The notes below the pieces were generated by a model that did not search any database, was not told where the DNA came from, and worked only from the letters and a program-made list of their open reading frames with translations. Of a stretch of DNA of 5,647 bases, positions 1 to 5,647 are shown in pieces. The stretch comes from Bacteroidales bacterium. Lineage in GTDB: Bacteria > Bacteroidota > Bacteroidia > Bacteroidales > VadinHA17. Position numbers and translations under genes: made by a program. The stretch covers positions 1 through 5,647 of the forward strand of contig JAAZAP010000037.1 in NCBI GenBank assembly GCA_012514255.1, written 5' to 3'. Position 1 is the stretch's first letter. Each line of letters starts with the position of its first letter.

Positions 1-17
1 AATTAAAACAGAAGCTC

Positions 18-1466
18 ATGAAAAAAATCATTTCAGTTGTATCCGCACTCGTAGTAACCGGCTCTCTCTTTGCAGGCGGTCTTGTCACCAACACCAACCA
101 GAGTGCACTGTACACAAGGCTGCAGAGCCGCAATGCATCAACCAGCGTTGATGCTGTATACTATAACCCGGCAGGTCTTACCAAACTCTCTGACGGATTC
201 CACTTCTCTCTCAACAACCAGACTGTCGGTCAAACGCAGAAGATAACCACTGCCTATGATTTTCTTAACGGCAGTCCAAAGGAGTATGTAGGTAAGGTCA
301 GTGCCCCTCTCTATCCGGGCGTATACGCAGCCTACAAGACTGGCAAGCTTGCACTCTCGCTGGGCTTTAACCCGGTAGGTGGCGGTGGCGGAGCAAAATA
401 TGACGATGGCCTTCCTTCATTTGAGATGCAGGTTGCCAACCTTGTTCCCATGCTGGCACAGCAGCTCACTCCACTTGATCAGGCTATCTTCATCCTTACC
501 GGCACCGATCCTAACTTCAACGGTGTTACCGGCTATAATTCAGATATCTATTTCAAGGGATCATCCATCTACTTCGGCCTGCAGGCCAACGTATCATACG
601 AGATAAGCGAGATGCTTTCGGTTGCTGTCGGAGGCCGCTACGTTATGGCCAACAACAAGTATGAAGGCTATATTCAGGATGTGACCATTACTGCTCCCGA
701 GGTTTACGGAGGTGTACAGACTCCCGGCGACTACCTGAGAAAAGTGGCAGCCGTACCCGGCGTACCCGCTCCCACGGCAGCCCAGCTTAACGGTACAGCG
801 GCTTATCTTGATGATGCCACTACCGTTGAGGCAGACGCAGTGATGAAAGGCAGCGGCATCACCCCTATCCTCTCTGTCAACTTCGCACCGGTGGGTGACC
901 TTATCAATATCGGCCTGAAATATGAATTCAAGACAAAGATGAACCTCACCACCACCGTGAACGACGGCAAGGACGCTGAGGGTATGTTCATCCAGGACTC
1001 AACAGCTATTGCTGACATGCCTGCCATGCTTGCACTCGGTGTTGACGTCAGGCCTTCAAACAGGTTCCTCGTCTCCGGCAGCTTCAACTACTACTTTGAC
1101 AAAGGCATTGACTATGACGGCCAGGAAGATGTTGATATCAACAAGATTGACAAGAACTTCATAGAGGCAGCCCTGGGTATCCAGGTCGGCCTTACCGACA
1201 ATCTCTTCGTCAGCGCCGGATGGCTCACCACCGTGACCGGAGTGAACGAGAGCTATCTGAGCGACCTGAAATACAGCCTTAACACCAACACTTTCGGCGG
1301 CGGTCTGGGCATCAAGGTCAATGAGATGATTGACATCAACCTGGGAGGTTCATACACCCTCTACCAGGAAGGTTCAAAAACCTATACCGGCGGTGCAGGT
1401 CAGGCATCAGATATTTACAACAAGAATACCTGGACAGCAGCCATCGGGCTTGACTTCCATTTTTAA
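18..1466 (+). CDS. FadL/OmpP1 (Toluene_X) family outer-membrane transport protein
   Basis: This is a complete 482-residue protein that fits the FadL/OmpP1/TodX family of outer-membrane barrels, which pass hydrophobic compounds such as long-chain fatty acids across the outer membrane. Seen in the sequence: a signal peptide at residues 1-19/20 (MKK, a hydrophobic core, then SLFAG), and a short N-terminal segment that would form the plug (GLVTNTNQSA). The family-typical NPAG lies at residues 50-53. Alternating strand-like segments fill the rest. A 'DMPAMLALGVDVRP' stretch near 333-346 matches the family's 'lPa…lGv.yrp' region, and the final residues FHF are the aromatic ending expected of a BAM-inserted barrel. 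It is slightly longer than E. coli FadL. The extra length probably lies in loops around 130-180 and 225-275, and a five-glycine run sits at 121-125. The start is fixed by the signal peptide. Only 17 bp precede it, so its promoter is not visible. The substrate cannot be read from sequence. Confidence 0.88.
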   Translation: MKKIISVVSALVVTGSLFAGGLVTNTNQSALYTRLQSRNASTSVDAVYYNPAGLTKLSDGFHFSLNNQTVGQTQKITTAYDFLNGSPKEYVGKVSAPLYPGVYAAYKTGKLALSLGFNPVGGGGGAKYDDGLPSFEMQVANLVPMLAQQLTPLDQAIFILTGTDPNFNGVTGYNSDIYFKGSSIYFGLQANVSYEISEMLSVAVGGRYVMANNKYEGYIQDVTITAPEVYGGVQTPGDYLRKVAAVPGVPAPTAAQLNGTAAYLDDATTVEADAVMKGSGITPILSVNFAPVGDLINIGLKYEFKTKMNLTTTVNDGKDAEGMFIQDSTAIADMPAMLALGVDVRPSNRFLVSGSFNYYFDKGIDYDGQEDVDINKIDKNFIEAALGIQVGLTDNLFVSAGWLTTVTGVNESYLSDLKYSLNTNTFGGGLGIKVNEMIDINLGGSYTLYQEGSKTYTGGAGQASDIYNKNTWTAAIGLDFHF

Positions 1467-1481
1467 ACTAACTAACCTGTG

Positions 1482-1521
1482 AAAAAAGAGAAGAGCCTCA
1501 CGCGAGGCTCTTCTTTTTTTT
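1482..1521. terminator. Bidirectional intrinsic terminator between convergent genes
   Basis: A perfect 10-bp stem, GAAGAGCCTC (1490-1499) with GAGGCTCTTC (1504-1513), closes an ACGC loop. Downstream on the plus strand is a run of nine T (1514-1522). Upstream is a run of six A (1482-1487), which reads as a T tract on the minus strand. It lies about 15 bp after the stop of the FadL-type gene and about 75 bp after the stop of the leftward gene, so it can terminate transcripts arriving from either side. The A and T tracts can also extend the stem. Confidence 0.93.
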
Positions 1522-1527
1522 TACCAT

Positions 1528-1559
1528 AACCCGGTCTGCCACCAGGTTTCAGCCGGGTT
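1528..1559. other. Imperfect hairpin downstream of the leftward gene, role unknown
   Basis: AACCCGG (1528-1534) pairs with CCGGGTT (1553-1559). Past a single bulged T (1535), CTG (1536-1538) pairs with CAG (1550-1552), giving a 10-bp bulged stem with an 11-base loop. It lies about 30 bp beyond the stop codon of the leftward gene, in its 3' untranslated region and before the main terminator. It has no T tract in either direction, so it is not a classical terminator. It could protect the 3' end of the leftward transcript or have no function. Confidence 0.35.
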
Positions 1560-1589
1560 TCAAATTACTGTAGCAGGCTCAGTGACCTC

Positions 1590-2270
1590 TCAAAATTCGA
1601 CTCCCTGTCTCTTCAGGTTCTCAAGGTAATACTTAAGGTCAGGAGTGTCAGCCGTCATCATCCTGTTGTACCATTGCCTGGCCGTCTCATGCCTGCCCAT
1701 CCTGCGGTCAAGCATGATCAATGCGGAGTACACCGAACCTTCAATGCCCAGGTCTAAACTGTCAATCTTACCAATGATATCCTCGTAGATCCGATAGGCC
1801 GCCATGTTGTTCCCTCCACCTGCCAGTGAGAAAGCCTCGTTGAGGTTGCTGTTCAATCCCGGATCAGTTACGATACCCCTGAAGGAGAGGCAGCCACCCA
1901 TGCACTCTTCAATGATTGAAAACCAGGGCAGGACTCCTGTGGGCGGAAAGGTCAGCGAGAAGGAGGCCTTCTCCCCCGGCCGCCTGAACTTGTGCGTTGA
2001 GGGGCAATATGGCAGTCCTTTCAGGGCAGTGAGCTTCAGCTTCATCCCGTCAGGTCTCACAAGGAAAGTGTTCCTGTCAATACAGAACCACGCATTATTT
2101 ATATCACTCATTATCGTCAGCCATATAACAGTGGCTTCGGCATTGAAATCCACGCGTATGATCTCGGCAGTAAGAGGCGACTTAAGTCCGTAGTTGGGGC
2201 TCTCAACACTCTGTCCCGTTGCGGCATAAGACAATGCCACAATTGTAAATACCAGTAAAAACTTCTTCAT
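1590..2270 (-). CDS. Uncharacterised secreted protein with N-terminal beta region, four cysteines and helical C-terminus
   Basis: I do not recognise this protein. The preferred start is the ATG at 2270-2268, giving 226 residues that begin MKKFLLVF. An in-frame ATG nine codons upstream (2297) would put extra residues before a normal signal peptide and is less likely. Residues 1-19/20 form the signal peptide (core FLLVFTIVALSYA, then ATGQ). Residues 30-135 look beta-rich and hold all four cysteines: C63, C89, C123 and C127, the last two in an ECMGGC motif that could form disulphides in the periplasm. From about 145 to the end the protein is helical. The segment 'NMAAYRIYEDIIGKID' followed by 'RMGRHETARQWYNRMM' resembles a pair of TPR-like helical hairpins. 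No lipobox cysteine is present, so it should be soluble in the periplasm or secreted. It is transcribed alone, away from the phosphate cluster, and ends toward the shared terminator. Coding status is supported by length, signal peptide and position; function is unknown. Confidence 0.8.
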   Translation of the reverse strand: MKKFLLVFTIVALSYAATGQSVESPNYGLKSPLTAEIIRVDFNAEATVIWLTIMSDINNAWFCIDRNTFLVRPDGMKLKLTALKGLPYCPSTHKFRRPGEKASFSLTFPPTGVLPWFSIIEECMGGCLSFRGIVTDPGLNSNLNEAFSLAGGGNNMAAYRIYEDIIGKIDSLDLGIEGSVYSALIMLDRRMGRHETARQWYNRMMTADTPDLKYYLENLKRQGVEF

Positions 2271-2301
2271 AACATATCCCGAACTTGCAATTATCATACC
2301 G

Positions 2302-2309
2302 TAAAGTTA
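2302..2309 (-). promoter_or_regulatory. Candidate -7 promoter element for the leftward secreted-protein gene
   Basis: Read on the minus strand this is TAACTTTA, seven of eight matches to the Bacteroidota -7 consensus TAnnTTTG. It lies about 32 bp upstream of the chosen ATG, a normal distance for a short 5' leader. No clear -33 TTTG partner is visible, so the call rests on one short motif and the need for a promoter here. Confidence 0.25.
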
Positions 2310-2374
2310 ATCATTTGCGCCGTTATGCTTTTCAGTCTTTATACTCCCTTCGGGTAATGTGCAGATCATTATGT

Positions 2375-2414
2375 TTGTAACAACTTTGTCACATTTGTGT
2401 AATCTGATTGTAAC
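2375..2414 (+). promoter_or_regulatory. Tandem PHO box: four 7-bp direct repeats at exact 11-bp spacing
   Basis: Four units follow each other with 4-bp spacers: TTGTAAC (2375-2381), TTGTCAC (2386-2392), GTGTAAT (2397-2403) and TTGTAAC (2408-2414). The period is exactly 11 bp throughout. A degraded fifth unit, GTGAAAG, follows in phase at 2419-2425. In E. coli the PHO box is two CTGTCAT-like units separated by 4 bp, bound head-to-tail by phosphorylated PhoB, and an 11-bp repeat period is also seen in PhoP boxes of other bacteria. The array would therefore hold two regulator dimers. It sits directly before a candidate -7 element and the gene for an outer-membrane porin, followed by pstS, pstC and pstA. 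That context strongly supports phosphate-starvation activation of the cluster (inference). The leftward gene starts more than 100 bp away and is less likely to be the target. Confidence 0.8.
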
Positions 2415-2424
2415 AAAAGTGAAA

Positions 2425-2432
2425 GATTTTTG
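2425..2432 (+). promoter_or_regulatory. Candidate -7 promoter element of the porin-pst operon
   Basis: GATTTTTG matches the Bacteroidota -7 consensus TAnnTTTG at all specified positions except the first. It begins 11 bp after the last full PHO repeat ends, close to the E. coli arrangement in which the PHO box replaces the -35 element about 10 bp before the -10. Transcription would start near 2438-2440, leaving a leader of roughly 22-24 bases before the porin ATG. Confidence 0.45.
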
Positions 2433-2461
2433 CATTGTCAAACCTTCAATTAATCAATTGA

Positions 2462-3457
2462 ATGAAAATGAAGTTTTTACCTGTTATGATCGCCATTATG
2501 ACGCTTATGACAGTCCCCTCAGCCGCACAGGAGAATGAGGAATTCAAGCCTTCCGGCAAGTTTTTCGGTTTGTTGTTTGCCAACTACCACACTTCTTTTT
2601 CCGGAGGTGACAATACTTCCGCATTTGAGGTGGCCCGTTCCTACTTCGGTTATGATTTCAGCTTTTCAAAGGAGATCTCGAGCAGGGTGATGTATGATGG
2701 AACCACGCAAGTCATTAACGGGAAAACCATCTACTCCGGTTACCTCCGTAATGCCTACCTTCAGTATGATAACGGAAGGTTCCTTGTAAGGGGTGGTCTG
2801 ATTGGCATGGAGCAGATTTCCATGATGGAGAGAATATGGAGCTACAGGTTTATCACCAAACCCCCTGTTGACTACTCAGGTATGGTATTACCGGCTGACC
2901 TGGGGCTGATGGCGAAGTTCCCGGCCGGTGAGATGGTGACCTTTGACCTGGCCGTCACCAACGGACGGGGCTTCAAGGACGTGACACCCAACGGCACCTA
3001 CAGGCTGTCTGCAGGATTCACGCTTATCCCAGCTGAAAACATGCTCATAAGGGGCTTTTATGATATTATGGGTCCTTCAGGCAGGATGCAGCGCACCGCA
3101 AGCATTGTTGCAGCATGGTCCAGCCCGCGGTTCAACGCCGGGGCTGAGTACTTCAGGCAGGACAATGCCTCAATGATTGAAGAACGTGACTACTCGGGCA
3201 TTAGTGTTTTTGCCAGCGTACCCGTTGCAGAGAAAGTGAAGCTGTTCGCAAGATGGGACCGCATAATGTCAGTAACCATGGAAGGTGCTGAAGATCCATG
3301 GAATATCAACAGGGACGGTTCCTACATCTTCGCCGGTATAGATTTCTCGCCGGTAAGAAATGTAAGACTGTCTCCCAACTTCTCGGGCTATATTCCCTCC
3401 GGTAAAGGATCCGATATTGTCAGCACAATAAGCCTTAATATCTCAGCAAAATTCTGA
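2462..3457 (+). CDS. Phosphate-linked outer-membrane porin-like beta-barrel protein (OprO/OprP-like role)
   Basis: This is a complete 331-residue outer-membrane barrel, probably a porin serving phosphate entry. Seen: a signal peptide (residues 1-22; hydrophobic core, then PSAAQ), and an acidic stretch followed by amphipathic strand-like segments throughout. Examples are 'GKFFGLLFANYHTSF' at 32-46, 'SGYLRNAYLQYDNGRFLVRGGL' region at 92-113, 'FDLAVTNGRGF' at 161-171 and 'KVKLFARWDR' at 258-267. The C-terminus is an aromatic F (ISAKF), as expected for BAM insertion. The layout is reminiscent of the Porin_O_P family, but the mature chain (about 309 residues) is clearly shorter than Pseudomonas OprP, so family membership is tentative. 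The functional link to phosphate comes from context: a PHO-box array immediately upstream and pstS downstream. Two ATGs (codons 1 and 3) could serve as start; either leaves the signal peptide intact. A Shine-Dalgarno sequence is absent and the leader is AT-rich. A general anion porin is the main alternative. Confidence 0.75.
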   Translation: MKMKFLPVMIAIMTLMTVPSAAQENEEFKPSGKFFGLLFANYHTSFSGGDNTSAFEVARSYFGYDFSFSKEISSRVMYDGTTQVINGKTIYSGYLRNAYLQYDNGRFLVRGGLIGMEQISMMERIWSYRFITKPPVDYSGMVLPADLGLMAKFPAGEMVTFDLAVTNGRGFKDVTPNGTYRLSAGFTLIPAENMLIRGFYDIMGPSGRMQRTASIVAAWSSPRFNAGAEYFRQDNASMIEERDYSGISVFASVPVAEKVKLFARWDRIMSVTMEGAEDPWNINRDGSYIFAGIDFSPVRNVRLSPNFSGYIPSGKGSDIVSTISLNISAKF

Positions 3458-3577
3458 TATTTATATTACTAAAAATAAAACACCAATAGAATCTTGGATG
3501 TACTCAAGATCAGATTGTTACAAGATATTTTTTTCTCAGGCAGGTTCAATCCGATCAACATAATACCATATAATCCA

Positions 3578-4642
3578 ATGAAGAACAGTATCATTATTCT
3601 CGTGGCAATGATTGCTCTGACAGCTGCATCATGCGGTGGCGGCGGATCAACCACAGGCAAACAGAAAAAAATAACCCTCTCCGCTGCAGGGGCTACATTC
3701 CCCCAGCCCTTCTACAACCTCGCCTTCAAAAAGTATAATGAGGCAGGCGGTCCCCTGATCAGCTACGGAGGAATTGGCTCCGGCGGCGGCATAAAGAGTC
3801 TCCGTGACCAGATAGTTGACTTTGCAGCTACCGATGCATACCTCTCAGACGACGAGCTGGCTGAGATGCCCGGCGAGGTGGTACACATCCCTACCTGCAT
3901 AGGTGCCGTGGTGATAGCCTATAACATTCCAGGCGTGACAGAGCTGAAGCTCACTCCTGATCTCCTTGAAGGGATCTTCCTGGGGAACATAAAGATGTGG
4001 AATGACCCGAAAATCCTGGCGGACAATCCCGGGCTGGCCATCCCTGACATGGAGATCACCGTGGTCTACCGTTCTGATGGCAGCGGCACAACCTACATCT
4101 TCAGTGATTACATGTCAAAGGTCAGCAGCCTCTGGAATGAGCAGCTTGGCACCGGTAAGGCACTCAACTGGCCGTCAGGCATTGGCGCCAAGGGCAATCC
4201 CGGCGTTGCAGGCACCATCAAGCAGAGCGAAGGATCAATAGGTTACCTCGGCTTTGAATATGCTTTTGCACAGCAGATACCCATGGCCAGGATAATGAAC
4301 AGCTCCGGATTCTTTATTGAACCCACCCTTGACTCTTTCACTGCCGCCGCCGCCACGGAGATACCGGCAGACACGAGGGTGATGATCACCAACTCGCCCA
4401 ATCCCTCAGCCTATCCCATCACCAGCTTCACATGGATCATCATGTACAGGGAGCTGGCGTACGGCAGACACAGTGCCGACGCAGCCGAGGCAGCGGTCAA
4501 CACTGTCAAATGGCTTACCGGCGAGGAGGCACAGGCCATAGCCACCAGTGTCCATTATGCCGCCCTTCCTCAGAATGCATCCCTCCAGGCTGCCGAACTG
4601 CTGAAGGGGATAAGCTATGAGGGCAAACCGGTTCTGAAATAA
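3578..4642 (+). CDS. pstS: Phosphate ABC transporter substrate-binding lipoprotein PstS
   Basis: This protein binds inorganic phosphate in the periplasm and delivers it to the PstC/PstA permease. The chosen ATG gives 354 residues; upstream in-frame codons back to a TTG at 3494 would add a charged extension before the signal peptide and are rejected. Residues 1-18 are a lipoprotein signal ending TAAS before C19, the acylation site, followed by a glycine-rich linker (CGGGG), so it should be membrane-anchored. Phosphate-site motifs are all present: AGATFP at 37-42, the GSGGG loop at 67-71, the TD pair with D86 (equivalent to the ligand aspartate of E. coli PstS), and RSDGSGTT at 165-172, whose Arg, Ser, Gly and Thr contact phosphate in the family. 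GSIGYL at 219-224 is also typical. Length matches the family. It lies 120 bp after the porin gene and 4 bp before pstC. Identification is very secure; the presence of its own promoter in the 120-bp gap is not excluded. Confidence 0.96.
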   Translation: MKNSIIILVAMIALTAASCGGGGSTTGKQKKITLSAAGATFPQPFYNLAFKKYNEAGGPLISYGGIGSGGGIKSLRDQIVDFAATDAYLSDDELAEMPGEVVHIPTCIGAVVIAYNIPGVTELKLTPDLLEGIFLGNIKMWNDPKILADNPGLAIPDMEITVVYRSDGSGTTYIFSDYMSKVSSLWNEQLGTGKALNWPSGIGAKGNPGVAGTIKQSEGSIGYLGFEYAFAQQIPMARIMNSSGFFIEPTLDSFTAAAATEIPADTRVMITNSPNPSAYPITSFTWIIMYRELAYGRHSADAAEAAVNTVKWLTGEEAQAIATSVHYAALPQNASLQAAELLKGISYEGKPVLK

Positions 4643-4646
4643 CCTG

Positions 4647-5498
4647 ATGTCAGGAGACAGGATAACAAAAGGCCTGCTTTTCTTCTCGTCACTGACTATA
4701 TTGCTCCTCAGTGCCGGGATAGTCATCTCTCTTTTCGGAGGGGCTCTCCCGGCATTCAGGGAGTTTGGCCTGAGGTTCATCATCTCCCCGGAATGGAATC
4801 CCACTGCTGGCAGCGAGGAGTACGGCGCCATGTCATTCATCGCCGGTACAGTCATAACATCGATCCTGGCGCTGCTCATATGCATCCCCATGGCTTTCGC
4901 CACCTCGCTCTTCATCGCCGAGTACTACAGGGGAACCCGTACCTCCGGTATCCTCCGCAGCCTGGTCGACCTGCTGGCCGGTATACCTTCAATAGTCTAT
5001 GGCTTCTGGGGCTTCTACGCCCTGCGCCCGCTGCTGGTGGCCACGGGCCTTACAGACCAGGGCTTTGGTGTCTTCACCGCATCACTGGTGCTGGCAATAA
5101 TGATTGTTCCCTATGCCACCTCGCTCAGCGCTGAGATCATCTCAATGGTCCCTGCCGAGCTGAAGGAGGCTGCATACTCCCTCGGCGCCACACGGCGCGA
5201 AGTGATCTTCAGCGTGGTCATCCCCTCCGCCCGTTCGGGCATAATCGCCAGCTTCATCCTGGCGCTGGGAAGAGCCCTCGGCGAAACGATGGCCGTCACC
5301 ATGCTCATCGGCAATGCCAACGTGATTCCCAAAGGACTCTTCGCCCCTGGCAACACGATGGCCTCGGTCATCGCCAACCAGTTCGGCGAAGCATCAGGAC
5401 TGAAGATGAGCGCACTGATAGCGGTAGGACTGCTGCTGTTCCTTATAACAGCGCTGGTCAACTACCTGGGTAAACTGATCATCAAACGTTTTGCTTGA
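4647..5498 (+). CDS. pstC: Phosphate ABC transporter permease PstC
   Basis: This is one of the two inner-membrane permease subunits of the high-affinity phosphate transporter PstSCAB. The protein has 283 residues and about six hydrophobic segments, near 10-32, 62-92, 105-128, 142-168, 198-222 and 255-278. The cytoplasmic EAA loop that docks on the ATPase is clear: EAAYSLGATRREV at 174-186, followed by IP at 192-193. The segments LLAGIPSIVYGFWG (109-122) and GRALGETMAV (208-217) are characteristic of PstC/PstA. Order after pstS, and a second permease beginning just downstream, support PstC rather than PstA. The start ATG lies 4 bp after the pstS stop, so translation is probably coupled. It is somewhat shorter than E. 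coli PstC, with a smaller first periplasmic loop, but nothing essential appears missing. Confidence 0.95.
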   Translation: MSGDRITKGLLFFSSLTILLLSAGIVISLFGGALPAFREFGLRFIISPEWNPTAGSEEYGAMSFIAGTVITSILALLICIPMAFATSLFIAEYYRGTRTSGILRSLVDLLAGIPSIVYGFWGFYALRPLLVATGLTDQGFGVFTASLVLAIMIVPYATSLSAEIISMVPAELKEAAYSLGATRREVIFSVVIPSARSGIIASFILALGRALGETMAVTMLIGNANVIPKGLFAPGNTMASVIANQFGEASGLKMSALIAVGLLLFLITALVNYLGKLIIKRFA

Positions 5499-5511
5499 CA
5501 TCCGGACAATC

Positions 5512-5647
5512 ATGGAACTGACTGACAACATAAGGAGACGCAGCCGTACCAACAACAGGTTCAGGTACCTGGTCATTGCCGGATCAGTCATTACCATTAT
5601 TCCCATCTTCCTGATAGTGGGCAACCTGGCTGTCAAAGGGTACCGCC
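5512..5647 (+). CDS. pstA: Phosphate ABC transporter permease PstA, N-terminal part (runs off the window)
   Basis: An open frame starts 13 bp after the pstC stop and continues to the window edge, giving 45 codons. It reads a short polar, arginine-rich cytoplasmic head (MELTDNIRRRSRTNNR), then a hydrophobic first membrane segment (YLVIAGSVITIIPIFLIVG, residues 19-37), then AVKGYR. This start, with a basic head and one membrane helix followed by a GY/GI-type turn, is normal for PstA, the partner permease of PstC. The diagnostic EAA loop lies beyond the window, so the call rests mainly on gene order. The gene is cut by the window boundary, not broken. Confidence 0.8.
   Translation, partial: MELTDNIRRRSRTNNRFRYLVIAGSVITIIPIFLIVGNLAVKGYR

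Noticed and set aside
1804..2193. 129-codon plus-strand open frame inside the leftward secreted-protein gene
   Set aside because: The opposite strand has a signal peptide, sensible length and a proper intergenic position; this frame shows no protein-like features and starts inside the other gene.
2271..2297. Nine-codon upstream extension of the leftward secreted-protein gene from the ATG at 2297
   Set aside because: It places residues before a canonical MKKFLLVF signal peptide and overlaps the expected leader; the inner ATG is preferred.
2345..2355. Short CCC-TTC-GGG palindrome in the divergent intergenic region
   Set aside because: A three-base-pair stem is too short to support a structural or regulatory call.
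3515..3521. TTGTTAC, resembling a PHO-box half-site before pstS
   Set aside because: No matching units at plus or minus 11 bp, so it does not form a PHO box.
3494..3577. In-frame upstream extension of pstS from a TTG codon
   Set aside because: The added 28 residues precede a perfect lipoprotein signal peptide and would spoil it; the ATG at 3578 is the natural start.
4649..4660. Shine-Dalgarno-like AGGAG just inside pstC, and a similar AAGGAG near 5531 inside pstA
   Set aside because: Neither is followed at a suitable distance by a start codon, and other genes here do not use such sites.
4406..4915. 169-codon open frame on the minus strand
   Set aside because: It lies antisense across pstS and pstC, both unmistakable, and has no recognisable protein features.

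Overview
The window reads as chromosomal DNA of a Bacteroidota bacterium (inference). Three things support this. Start codons lack convincing Shine-Dalgarno sequences. Signal peptides end in the Bacteroidota style (…SAAQ, …AATGQ). The upstream elements resemble the Bacteroidota sigma-factor -7 motif TAnnTTTG better than an E. coli -10. Base composition looks close to half GC by eye. No mobile element, tRNA, rRNA or CRISPR array is visible.

Left part (1-2300): a complete FadL/OmpP1-type outer-membrane barrel gene runs rightward, and an uncharacterised secreted-protein gene runs leftward toward it. The two genes converge on a strong hairpin flanked by A and T tracts, which should terminate transcription from both sides. 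A second, weaker hairpin lies beside it.

Middle (2271-2461): a 191-bp divergent intergenic region. It holds the most informative non-coding signal in the window: four tandem 7-bp units of the type TTGT(A/C)AC, placed exactly 11 bp apart, just upstream of a plausible -7 element. This is the architecture of a PHO box, the binding site for a PhoB/PhoP-type phosphate-starvation regulator.

Right part (2462-5647): a phosphate-uptake cluster on the plus strand. It comprises an outer-membrane porin-like barrel, the phosphate-binding lipoprotein PstS, the permease PstC, and the start of a second permease, PstA, which runs off the window. pstS and pstC are 4 bp apart and pstC and pstA are 13 bp apart, so they should be one transcript. 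The porin is separated from pstS by 120 bp without a strong terminator and may share the PHO-box promoter. Together these would carry phosphate across the outer membrane, capture it in the periplasm and move it through the inner membrane. The ATPase PstB and the regulator PhoU would be expected beyond the right edge.

Overall this is mostly an ordinary core region. I see no undescribed defence, mobile or biosynthetic system. The items most worth checking are the tandem PHO box, the short Pho-linked porin and the orphan cysteine-containing secreted protein.
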